Shown: in pieces, positions 55,201 through 62,114 of the stretch
Layout: every line of letters begins with the position of its first letter
How positions within the stretch are numbered: the stretch's first letter is position 1
NCBI GenBank assembly: GCA_036702865.1
Contig: DATNQD010000087.1
Location: forward strand, 1 to 64,000
From: Trichocoleus sp.
GTDB lineage: Bacteria > Cyanobacteriota > Cyanobacteriia > Elainellales > Elainellaceae
Direction: 5' to 3'
DNA: 64,000 nt
The notes under the pieces: generated by a model
Databases searched by the model: none
Told to the model about the DNA's origin: nothing
The model's input: only the letters and a program-made list of their open reading frames with translations
Made by a program: the position numbers and the translations under genes

Positions 55201-55499
55201 GTTGCTTGAGAGAGCGCAAATTGGCGCAAGTGACGAATGCTCTGGTCAACATTTGTAGAGTCAGGATGAGCGATCGACGCAGCTTCAGAGGAGTCAGGTG
55301 GGTTCAGGGCAGGATGCAACGGCAAATAGAGCAAAAGTCGGCTGAGGCTTAAAAGACCGATCGGTTGCTGCCCTTCATCAACAATCACAACCTGCTCGCA
55401 GCCAAATTGCTGAAACAAGCGCCATAGTTCTGCCACGCAACCCGTCTCGACAAACGTCGGAATTGATGTGACAAATTCTCTAAGGCAAACAGTATTCAT
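52284..55499 (-). CDS. Hybrid histidine kinase with CBS, PAS-like and three receiver-like domains
   Basis: From ATG 55499 the protein has 1071 residues. Two CBS-like segments fill about 5-155 (VVIVDEGQQPIGLLSLSRLL and LVNLQGHCVGLVDRLHLLQF). A PAS-like stretch follows (LIDLLERLPIPLMLQTAVGQ, about 187-230), then HisKA with His411 in FLACISHELKTPLTAVLG. HATPase_c has NLLSNAIKF, DQGIGIP and GTGLGL. Three receiver-like domains follow. In the first, the phospho-acceptor position reads VFLSPILPM, with Ser713 in place of Asp. The second has NVVLLDNLL (Asp851), and the third reads MLLFCVHSF, again without Asp. It is divergent from kaiA across 373 bp and may link the clock to output or input, as CikA and SasA do elsewhere; that is inference. 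No phytochrome GAF or KaiB-like domain is visible. Confidence 0.85.
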   Translation of the reverse strand: MNTVCLREFVTSIPTFVETGCVAELWRLFQQFGCEQVVIVDEGQQPIGLLSLSRLLLYLPLHPALNPPDSSEAASIAHPDSTNVDQSIRHLRQFALSQATPLLEPLIMLPAHWKVDQVQPYLLQIEHQQWVLVNLQGHCVGLVDRLHLLQFLMNRAQVQEKLHWQSLASLPNGRQPSLDPLAGLDPLIDLLERLPIPLMLQTAVGQIITQNLAWRQQVGELQDPNLVRREAASILETAVADRWYDGIVEAVDLGRFSHRQTPSPELHLSDPQWEDWNSSGSQISSDSYPENLCRLGTAPDTCICLCPMKSGQDRIWQFVKIPMGGVAHSLRDDRFSVAGIESDFSHQFKLATLSFSPDPEWRNLTQAESLWLVLAQDITEPQQVAKELAAKNADLVQLNRLKDEFLACISHELKTPLTAVLGLSSLLKDQALGELNDRQARYAQLIHQSGRHLILIVNNILDLTRIETGQLDLLPEPVSIEMVCSRAYGQARQLHTIEGSTANLDDETEVHFDLEIEPGLESLVADELRLRQMLTNLLSNAIKFTPDEGAIGLRVEAWEGWIAFTVWDQGIGIPADKQHLIFQKFQQLEHPLTRRYEGTGLGLVLTQRLARLHGGDVTFTSKEGVGSEFTLLLPPSPPQSSPNFRANSLGMTRQTSGTSSQNRLAIVVEATPQVVDSLTQELTHLGHRVAIARSGTEALEKVRRLQPGIVFLSPILPMLSGWDVLTLLKSDPETRHIPVVMTAMRVEKDLAYQNGANGFLSLPMQSEALERCLNRLVSSTLNPSESALPSLTVLHLHEGKNRSAFQAIDQPFAQDLASLLHLHQCRVLEVDDLEQADLLARVWKPNVVLLDNLLSDPVIYMQHLSQYPFLTALPIITLDVEVTQAANQIPELTVFPCLAETTSETRETSTPVLTDLLQVIRMAAGIHWQPCVTIVDFGQLEAKPTTAEFKPAHALQALSQYLQMAGYQSTVSSSWSEVWQQLEHQNLDMLLFCVHSFEPQAMLLTIAQQIEQLPAKPPILVWNPHPTHSRTNTGQMREFEAIWQTVATEILPPAIPMPELLDRVEQLLQNR

Positions 55500-55872
55500 A
55501 GCGTCAGTGCCAGAGAACGATGACAACAGCAGAGCTTGAAGCAGCAGTCGATACTGGGTTTAATCGCAAATCCTCAGTCCAATCACTTGCTTGAAAATTG
55601 AAAGCAGGGTCTGTTTAAGGGCTGGAGCAGTCATCACCCCTGCAACTCAAGTTAAACTTGATGAAAACAGTCACAAGCTACAGCAAATCCTAAAAGTGGG
55701 TATCCTAGCTTAGATTAACTTGCCTCTTCTAATTATGAAGCAGAGAACCAGAACGAACGGAATTTTCAACTACAATGAATGTTAAGTATTCTAAGAACTA
55801 TTGATATTCGTACATACGTTACAAGATTGATTTCCTGTAATTCCAGTCCCAGTCTCATTTTTTCCTTTAGCC
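55500..55872. promoter_or_regulatory. Divergent promoter region between hybrid kinase and kaiA
   Basis: These 373 bp lie between oppositely oriented genes. TACAAT at 55771-55776 is a candidate -10 for kaiA, leaving about 90 bases of leader, but no matching -35 is seen. An in-frame stop at 55828-55830 limits how far upstream KaiA can begin. No RpaA or RpaB site could be assigned by eye. Confidence 0.4.
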
Positions 55873-56769
55873 TTGCGTTCTTCTTTATCGGTTTGTATTC
55901 TCACATCCTCAGATTTAGCTCAAACGCTCACCGTGTATTTGAGTGATGTTTTAGCGGCGGATGCATCGTTCCGCTATAAAGTCAATCAGTTTGACACAAA
56001 TGCTGACTTCCTGCTGTTTATTCAAACAAATCATCATATTGACTGCCTTATTCTGCAGGAGCACAGTCAATTACAGGATCTTTTAAACCAGCTGCAGCAG
56101 CAAGCATTATTTTTTCCAACGGTCATCTTCCAGACGTCAGAACCTACGGCAACAGTCTCTGGAGAAGATCTGCTTATCGCCAATTCGCACTTCTCATACC
56201 ATGGGGCTGTACTTTATTTTTTGCCTCGATCGCTTAATCAAATTGGGCTATGGATTGATCAAGCAATTAGCAAATTCATTCAGCTTACTCCAAGTTCTGC
56301 ATCCCTCAGTTCAAACAGGAGCACCACCAGTAATGAAGCGTTGCTTACCGAAAAATCCTTGATGGCGCAGCAGCTGCGATTGGCTCAGAAACTCAAAGAG
56401 CGTTTGGGCTATTTAGGTGTGTATTACAAACGCAATCCACAGAATTTTTTGCGCCATATGGCTCAGGCTCAGCGAGAAGAACTGCTGCGGCAATTAAAAG
56501 CAGATTATCGTGAAATTATCCTGGGTTATTTTCTAGATAGTGCCAACCTGAATGGAAAAATTGACAACTTTATTAACACCACTTTCTTTGCTGATGTGCC
56601 AGTTTATCAAATTGTAGAAATACATATGGAGTTGATGGATGAGTTTTCAAAGCAATTGAAATTAGAAGGACGAAGTGATGAAATTCTGTTAGATTATCGG
56701 CTAACTTTAATTGACACGATCTCTCATCTCTGTGAAATGTATCGTCGCTCAATTCCTAGAGAGTCTTAG
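55873..56769 (+). CDS. kaiA: Circadian clock protein KaiA
   Basis: KaiA stimulates KaiC autophosphorylation by binding its C-terminal tail. This is a full-length protein of 298 residues. The N-terminal pseudo-receiver domain spans about 1-135 and the C-terminal four-helix dimer domain about 175-298. The latter has LKERLGYLGVYYKRNP, the linker-helix stretch and EIHMELMDEFSKQLKLEGRS, closely matching the Synechococcus elongatus sequence as I remember it. It ends HLCEMYRRSIPRES, also canonical. The start is TTG 55873: no ATG or GTG is in frame before the stop at 55828, and the next codons align with the family N-terminus. The ribosome binding site is weak. kaiB follows after 143 bp. Confidence 0.96.
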   Translation: MRSSLSVCILTSSDLAQTLTVYLSDVLAADASFRYKVNQFDTNADFLLFIQTNHHIDCLILQEHSQLQDLLNQLQQQALFFPTVIFQTSEPTATVSGEDLLIANSHFSYHGAVLYFLPRSLNQIGLWIDQAISKFIQLTPSSASLSSNRSTTSNEALLTEKSLMAQQLRLAQKLKERLGYLGVYYKRNPQNFLRHMAQAQREELLRQLKADYREIILGYFLDSANLNGKIDNFINTTFFADVPVYQIVEIHMELMDEFSKQLKLEGRSDEILLDYRLTLIDTISHLCEMYRRSIPRES

Positions 56770-56912
56770 GTGCAGGGTCAGGGAGGGCAGCAAGCTCACA
56801 TTGCTGGATTGGATGAACGCCAGTATCATAATATCTCTGGAGCGAATTGATGACACCCTAGTACATTCCAGGTCATAAGCATTGAACCCAAGCGTCAAAA
56901 TTTGTACCCTCC

Positions 56913-57230
56913 ATGAGCCCTCTCAAAAAAACTTACATCCTCAAGCTTTATGTAGCTGGAAATACGCCTAATTCAGTGCGGGCGCTAAAAACCTTGAACA
57001 ATATATTAGAAAAAGAGTTTCAAGGGGTCTATGCCTTAAAAGTTATTGATGTGCTCAAAAACCCTCAATTGGCAGAAGAAGACAAAATCCTGGCAACGCC
57101 AACTCTAGCAAAAATTCTACCGCCACCTGTCCGTAAAATTATTGGGGATCTGTCCGATCGAGAGCGTGTGCTGATTGGGCTAGACTTGCTGTATGAGGAA
57201 CTCCAGGAGGATGAGGCTGAAATAGAGTAA
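56913..57230 (+). CDS. kaiB: Circadian clock protein KaiB
   Basis: KaiB binds phosphorylated KaiC in its rare fold-switched thioredoxin-like form, sequesters KaiA and starts dephosphorylation. The 105 residues match the family nearly throughout ([60 protein letters not shown]). The acidic C-terminal tail is normal. The start ATG 56913 gives the classical MSPLKKTY N-terminus, though no clear Shine-Dalgarno is visible. The gene follows kaiA in the same direction. An unusually long gap of 426 bp separates it from kaiC. Confidence 0.98.
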   Translation: MSPLKKTYILKLYVAGNTPNSVRALKTLNNILEKEFQGVYALKVIDVLKNPQLAEEDKILATPTLAKILPPPVRKIIGDLSDRERVLIGLDLLYEELQEDEAEIE

Positions 57231-57656
57231 GCTGCTGCAATTTTGCTCATGTCTTGGGCTTCTCTTCAATTGAGCTTGCTTTAGCAGTATTGAATTGAGG
57301 AGGATTGCTTTTTCTGATTATTCTGCGATTGCACCCGATCGAGCGCTCTTTTCTGCCTGCTTAAAGTTAAAGCCGGGCCATACTGATGCTCTTTCTGTAA
57401 TTGTTTGTGAATTCAACCTGTGTGAGTTCAGTGTTTTGTTAGCAGCCTAAAGCTGATATCATATCGCAGCCAAGGAAAATATAACTTAACCATATATGCA
57501 AAGTTTTATGGCAGTAGCTGATTCCATTGGTGGATACGCTACAAAAAGCTGTGATAAATTTCAATTCTTTCTACAACAGCTTGTCTCAACACTATTCTTT
57601 TTTGTTTTCGCTGTTCTTTCTCTTCAATTCTGACTTAAAAAAGGTTACGACCACTC
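57231..57656. promoter_or_regulatory. Long kaiB-kaiC spacer, possible separate kaiC promoter
   Basis: In S. elongatus kaiB and kaiC are close and form one operon. Here 426 bp intervene. The right part is AT-rich and contains a 45-codon frame (57496-57633), and AAAAAAGG just before kaiC is its ribosome binding site. A kaiC promoter or processed spacer is plausible. No clear terminator was found after kaiB. Confidence 0.45.
57496..57633 (+). CDS. Candidate 45-residue hydrophobic-tail micro-protein between kaiB and kaiC
   Basis: ATG 57496 opens a frame of 45 codons ending 23 bp before kaiC. The N-terminal half is soluble (MQSFMAVADSIGGYATKSCD) and the C-terminal half hydrophobic (LVSTLFFFVFAVLSLQF), which would suit a tail-anchored or small membrane protein. 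There is no good ribosome binding site, and the AT-rich, T-rich sequence could produce such a frame by chance. Conservation in related genomes is the deciding test. Confidence 0.2.
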   Translation: MQSFMAVADSIGGYATKSCDKFQFFLQQLVSTLFFFVFAVLSLQF

Positions 57657-59219
57657 ATGACCCAAACGAATCAAGATGGACAAACGAGTAGCCAAGTAAT
57701 GGTAGGGGTGCAAAAAATTCGTACTCTCATTGAAGGCTTTGATGATATTAGTCATGGTGGCTTACCCGTTGGTAGAACCACATTAATTAGCGGTACATCA
57801 GGTACCGGAAAAACCCTATTTGCCGTTCAATTCCTTTATTATGGCATCACCCAGTTTGATGAAGCGGGAATTTTTGTCACGTTTGAAGAATCCCCTGCTG
57901 ACATCATCAAAAACGCCTTTAGCTTTGGATGGGATCTCCAGAAGCTAATCAATGAAGGGAAACTTTTTATTTTGGATGCCTCACCTGACCCAGAAGGGCA
58001 AGATGTGATCGGCAATTTTGACCTCTCAGCCCTGATCGAACGCATCCAATATGCAATTCGTAAGTACAAAGCAAGGCGCGTTTCGATCGATTCTGTGACC
58101 GCAGTCTTTCAACAGTACGATGCAGCTTCTGTAGTGCGACGAGAGATTTTTCGCTTGGTTGCTCGTCTAAAACAAGTGGGTGCTACCACCATTATGACCA
58201 CGGAGCGGGTTGAAGAATATGGACCTGTTGCCCGCTTTGGTGTTGAGGAATTTGTTTCTGATAATGTGGTCATCGTCCGGAATGTCCTGGAGGGAGAGCG
58301 GCGACGACGAACCGTAGAAATTCTGAAGCTGCGCGGCACAACCCACATGAAGGGGGAGTACCCTTTTACCATCACTGATCAGGGCATTAATATCTTCCCG
58401 CTTGGCGCAATGCGGTTGACGCAGCGATCGTCCAATATCCGCGTTTCGTCTGGCGTCAAAACCCTCGACGAGATGTGCGGCGGCGGCTTCTTCAAAGACT
58501 CGATCATTCTGGCAACTGGCGCAACCGGAACCGGAAAAACGCTGCTAGTTAGCAAATTTCTACAAGATGCCTGCCGCATCAATGAACGGGCACTGTTGTT
58601 TGCTTACGAGGAGTCGCGTGCTCAGCTGTCGCGCAATGCTTATTCCTGGGGAATTGATTTTGAGGATCTGGAGCAGCAAGGGCTGCTTAAAATTATTTGT
58701 GCTTATCCTGAATCAGCAGGTTTGGAAGACCATCTCCAAATTATTAAGTCTGAGATTGCCGACTTTAAGCCCTCACGGATTGCGATCGATTCTCTTTCTG
58801 CGCTGGCGCGCGGAGTCAGCAATAATGCCTTTCGTCAGTTTGTGATTGGGGTGACAGGCTTTGCCAAGCAGGAAGAAATTACAGGCTTTTTCACAAACAC
58901 CACCGATCAATTCATGGGGTCAAACTCCATTACTGATTCTCATATCTCCACCATTACAGACACCATTTTGCTGCTGCAATATGTCGAGATTCGGGGTGAA
59001 ATGGCAAGGGCAATTAACGTGTTTAAGATGCGCGGTTCATGGCACGACAAAGGCATCCGCGAGTACGTTATCAGCGATCGAGGTCCAGATATCAAAGACT
59101 CGTTCCGCAACTTTGAGGGAATTATCAGTGGTTCTCCCACCCGAGTTGCGATCGATGAAAAGAACGAGCTGTCGCGCATTGTACGCGGGTTTCAGGAAAA
59201 GCCGGAAGCAGAGAAATAG
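57657..59219 (+). CDS. kaiC: Circadian clock ATPase/kinase KaiC
   Basis: KaiC is the hexameric double-RecA ATPase whose phosphorylation cycle keeps circadian time. The 520-residue protein aligns almost position for position with S. elongatus KaiC as I remember it. CI has Walker A GTSGTGKT at 46-53 and catalytic Glu77-Glu78. CII has GATGTGKT at 288-295, Glu318-Glu319, and the autophosphorylation sites Ser431 and Thr432 in SHISTITD, with Thr426 also present. The C-terminal A-loop and tail (SGSPTRVAID to RIVRGFQEK) for KaiA binding are conserved. Hence it should be a functional, KaiA-responsive KaiC1. The start ATG 57657 has AAGG upstream. Confidence 0.98.
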   Translation: MTQTNQDGQTSSQVMVGVQKIRTLIEGFDDISHGGLPVGRTTLISGTSGTGKTLFAVQFLYYGITQFDEAGIFVTFEESPADIIKNAFSFGWDLQKLINEGKLFILDASPDPEGQDVIGNFDLSALIERIQYAIRKYKARRVSIDSVTAVFQQYDAASVVRREIFRLVARLKQVGATTIMTTERVEEYGPVARFGVEEFVSDNVVIVRNVLEGERRRRTVEILKLRGTTHMKGEYPFTITDQGINIFPLGAMRLTQRSSNIRVSSGVKTLDEMCGGGFFKDSIILATGATGTGKTLLVSKFLQDACRINERALLFAYEESRAQLSRNAYSWGIDFEDLEQQGLLKIICAYPESAGLEDHLQIIKSEIADFKPSRIAIDSLSALARGVSNNAFRQFVIGVTGFAKQEEITGFFTNTTDQFMGSNSITDSHISTITDTILLLQYVEIRGEMARAINVFKMRGSWHDKGIREYVISDRGPDIKDSFRNFEGIISGSPTRVAIDEKNELSRIVRGFQEKPEAEK

Positions 59220-59276
59220 GCGGTCTATCTCAATCCGCATTCCTGCTTTCCCTCACCGAATCAGGCTTTCCTAGCT

Positions 59277-60581
59277 TTAAGCAAAGTAGTTTTTTGCGGT
59301 GAGCTTGCCAAGCTTCTGATCGCCAGGTTTAAACTGGATTCCCGTTACATCAGCCACTAAATCATCTGTGGTAGAGAAAGGGGCTTTCCCGTCATTAACC
59401 GACAGATAAGTGCGACTGCCAAGGCGGAAAAACACAGCTTCGTCCCGACCTAAAGATTGCTTGCCCCGACGCTTTTGGTCTTTATCGGCATAGGTAGATT
59501 GCAACGCTTTCGATAAATTGCGTCCCTTCTGTTTTCCAGCATTAAATACCCCTTTGGGTAGGCTGGCAGTTAGGAGATTGTTGTCGAAGTCCAGCACAAA
59601 CCGATCACCCTGGCTGAACTGAAAGTCAGGAATTTGGTCTTGGTCTTTAAGCGTTGAGGTTTGCAAAGCCGCTTTTTTGGTTGCGCCTGAGAAGATGAAG
59701 CGATCGGCTCCTAATCCCCCTGTCACAATATCTGCACCAATCCCTCCCACCAGGAGATCATCCCCAGTTGCACCGCCCAGCGCATCATTGCCACCGCCGC
59801 CCGTGATCTGGTCATTGCCTGACCCGCCTGTCTGAATGTCGTTTTGCCCACCGCCTTCAAATTTGAAATTGAACTGTCCCGGAATTGGGGTTCCATCGAG
59901 CGCAGTGACAGTAAAGTCATCAATTTCTTGAACGTTTGTATTTAAGCCCGTAGAAGCAGCAAACCCGAATTTGAATGTAGCTGGCAGGGGACCATTTCCA
60001 CTGTTAATCACATTGAACTGTAGGGCTTGCTCTCCTGAATCATCAAAGTCATTGTCGCCTGTGAGATCAATTTGAACCGTTAAATCCCCGACTGGAGTGA
60101 GGCGAATTTGGGCTTTGCGACGAGCAGCTTCAGGAGTTGGCTGATCCAGGCTGACTGGCAATGAGGCAGTACCACTGAGGTAGTTATAGTTGGTTGCAGC
60201 ACTGCCACGAACTGCGATCGAATCCGCTGTTAACCCTGGTCCCCCAATACGCCCTTCCGTCGGATTGGAGTAGTTGCCAAATGCATCAAATCCAATTCCT
60301 AGATATCCGCCAACCAGACCTGCTGTTAAGCCTGAGTCAGTAATCCGAGGCGCATAGCCCAAAGAACCACCATCACCACCAGGATTCGCTGCTGTCTGAG
60401 CGCCATCAATCAAGAAAAAGCCAATGCCATCACCCCCTGTCCCGCCATATTGGTAAAGATCAAAGGTGATTACCAGTCCTTTACTGGCATCTAGCGGCAA
60501 GTCTTGCGAGAAAGCAGAATAGGGAGCGTAGTTCGCCTGAAACTGCTTGTTTTCTGTCAGTTTAATGATTTCCGTAGCCAT
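59277..60581 (-). CDS. Lectin-like RTX calcium-binding surface protein with bluetail domain
   Basis: The 434-residue protein has an N-terminal L-type lectin-like beta sandwich (about 10-225, with LVITFDLYQYGGTGGDGIGF and TPVGDLTVQIDLTGDND). RTX repeats follow (about 245-300: GGSGNDQITGGGGNDALGG, GIGADIVTGGLGADRF), which bind calcium and mark type I-secreted proteins. The tail has EAVFFRLGSRTYLSVNDG, FSTTDDLVADVTG, a pattern I associate with the cyanobacterial bluetail surface domain. There is no Sec signal peptide, as expected. The likely role is adhesion or carbohydrate binding at the cell surface. It is convergent with kaiC after 57 bp. No secretion genes are adjacent. Confidence 0.82.
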   Translation of the reverse strand: MATEIIKLTENKQFQANYAPYSAFSQDLPLDASKGLVITFDLYQYGGTGGDGIGFFLIDGAQTAANPGGDGGSLGYAPRITDSGLTAGLVGGYLGIGFDAFGNYSNPTEGRIGGPGLTADSIAVRGSAATNYNYLSGTASLPVSLDQPTPEAARRKAQIRLTPVGDLTVQIDLTGDNDFDDSGEQALQFNVINSGNGPLPATFKFGFAASTGLNTNVQEIDDFTVTALDGTPIPGQFNFKFEGGGQNDIQTGGSGNDQITGGGGNDALGGATGDDLLVGGIGADIVTGGLGADRFIFSGATKKAALQTSTLKDQDQIPDFQFSQGDRFVLDFDNNLLTASLPKGVFNAGKQKGRNLSKALQSTYADKDQKRRGKQSLGRDEAVFFRLGSRTYLSVNDGKAPFSTTDDLVADVTGIQFKPGDQKLGKLTAKNYFA

Positions 60582-60953
60582 AATTTAGTGTTGCAAAAAG
60601 TAGGGCTGGAAAGTACTAGGAGACCTTCAGAAACATTTTCATGATCGACACTAATTTAGAAAAATCTCCTAACAAATTAGCATCGAGAGATAAAAGAGCT
60701 AGAGTTCCCCTCGCTTCCTGGAATCACAATTCTGGAATCATAATGGGTTGATTGGCATCATGAACCAAACCCCATGAAGCCTATACTCAAGGGGAAACAT
60801 ATCCTGATACCACAATAAAGGTGAAGTTAGCGATTATCCGATAGGTCTCAGCATTTTCACTGAACGTTAGCCTAATTGAATGATTTGATGAAATGTGCAT
60901 GAAGCAAAGTCAGATGGGCTGCAATTCCTTACAGTTCTGCGTCAAAAGACAGA
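60582..60953. other. Intergenic region upstream of the RTX gene
   Basis: About 370 bp with a near-tandem repeat CTGGAATCACAATT / CTGGAATCATAATG (60718-60745). The promoter of the RTX gene should lie just right of 60581. No RNA gene or terminator is evident. Confidence 0.45.
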
Positions 60954-61198
60954 TCAGGCTGGGGTGAACGGGCGCGATCGATATAATGCCTGCTTTGACT
61001 GCTTTAAGCTTTCCCAAAGCTCTTTAATTTGAGAATAAACTTCATCTGGCGTAATTTTGCCACTGTTTCTAAACCACAAATTAGTGAAACTCGCTGAGCA
61101 AATTCTTGTAGATTAGAATTAAACGCTAACCGCTCAGGCGTAAACTCGCCCCGGTAGGTGCTACAAGGATAGAAGAATTTTTCTTTATTGGTTTTCAC
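60954..61198 (-). pseudogene. DUF7219 family gene with a one-base frameshift
   Basis: The minus strand from GTG 61198 reads KTNKEKFFYPCSTYRGEFTP and ERLAFNSNLQEFAQRVSLIC, then GLET. This matches DUF7219, small cyanobacterial proteins of unknown function that usually continue GGK-sPEEAY-QIK-LWK-LK-SKKEL. Here the frame continues VAKLRQM and stops at 61004. Inserting one G within ACAGTGGC near 61060 restores GGKITPDEVYSQIKELWESL, then KQSKQALYRSRPF to a stop at 60954. So one base has been lost, either in the genome or in the assembly. The conserved reading in the second frame argues the break is recent or artefactual. Confidence 0.8.
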
Positions 61199-61507
61199 TC
61201 TTGATTACGGATAAAAAAGGTCAGATACAGGAATTCATACAGGCTTCGCTAATCTCTCATTTTTCTATCAAAAACAGCCTCTAATCGTTAAGGAACCTGA
61301 TTTTTTGGAAAGGGATTAAGCCCCGAACAATGAGTTAGCGTCCAGAGAATTTTGGTACTATAGCTTTTGCACAAAACTACTCGTTTCTCTTCTACCGATC
61401 GATAGAGTTTGTTTGCTTGATTGCGTTCGTTTTACCATTCGTTTTACCAGATGAGCGGCAGAGCGATCGGGTGACATTAAATGAGACATTAAATATCATT
61501 TTCGATA
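61199..61507. other. Intergenic region with two 12-bp tandem duplications
   Basis: This 309-bp gap between minus-strand genes contains TTCGTTTTACCA twice (61426-61449) and GACATTAAATGA/GACATTAAATAT (61473-61496). No gene is seen. Confidence 0.6.
61426..61449. repeat. 12-bp tandem duplication, intergenic
   Basis: TTCGTTTTACCA is present twice without mismatch. A second, imperfect 12-bp tandem (10 of 12 identical) lies at 61473-61496. Confidence 0.9.
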
Positions 61508-62026
61508 TCATCGAGGGTCATTCATTTGCAGTCCCAGGTTCGTGATCATCTGTGCAGCTATCTCAATTGCTGCTACTGGCGTTGAAACAACAAAAACCTG
61601 CTGAGGAGCAAGCGATTGAAAGAAGGTTTGGGTCTTTTCGTCAGGACAAAGCAGAATAACCGACTTTCTAGCTTTCAAGGCTAATGCAATTTCTGAAGTC
61701 GTTCCTGCACCAATTCCACAAGCAATAATGACATTACTCGTTAATACATTAATGTTGTTCCGGGCACTTCCGATTCCCGTCATAATGGGAATATCGATCG
61801 CCGCAGACATACCTTCATCATTCTCGCCCGGTAAAATCCCAATCGTTAAACCATTTGCCGCTTTTGCCCCCCGACTTGCAGCATCCATCACCCCAACATC
61901 TCGTCCTCCTGTCAACAGAATCCAGCCTTGTTGAGCAACCAACCGACCCAACTCAAAAGCCAGTTGGCAGTCAAACGCAGTTGCTTCGTTTCCTGTGCCC
62001 ATGATGCCAACGATCGGTTTTCGCAT
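61508..62026 (-). CDS. LOG-like Rossmann protein (TIGR00725 type)
   Basis: The 172-residue protein has the nucleotide-binding fold of the SLOG/LOG superfamily, close to the TIGR00725 group. It starts KPIVGIMGTGNEATAFDCQL, followed by GRLVAQQGWILLTGGRDVGV, MDAASRGAKAANGLTIGILP and the late motif IIACGIGAGTTSEIALALKA, which corresponds to the PGGxGTxxE loop of LOG cytokinin-activating enzymes. Here the loop reads GIGAGTTSE. Related enzymes cleave or bind nucleotides; this subgroup has no firm function. The ATG 62026 starts right before the conserved N-terminal strand. It is divergent from the glycosyltransferase at 62115. Confidence 0.82.
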   Translation of the reverse strand: MRKPIVGIMGTGNEATAFDCQLAFELGRLVAQQGWILLTGGRDVGVMDAASRGAKAANGLTIGILPGENDEGMSAAIDIPIMTGIGSARNNINVLTSNVIIACGIGAGTTSEIALALKARKSVILLCPDEKTQTFFQSLAPQQVFVVSTPVAAIEIAAQMITNLGLQMNDPR

Positions 62027-62114
62027 GAAAGAACTTGGAATTGTTTCGTAAAAGCCAAGTGAAAATCTGTCCCACGGTGGGCAACCTGAGCTTAGAACCA
62101 GTATCGGGCAGGCT

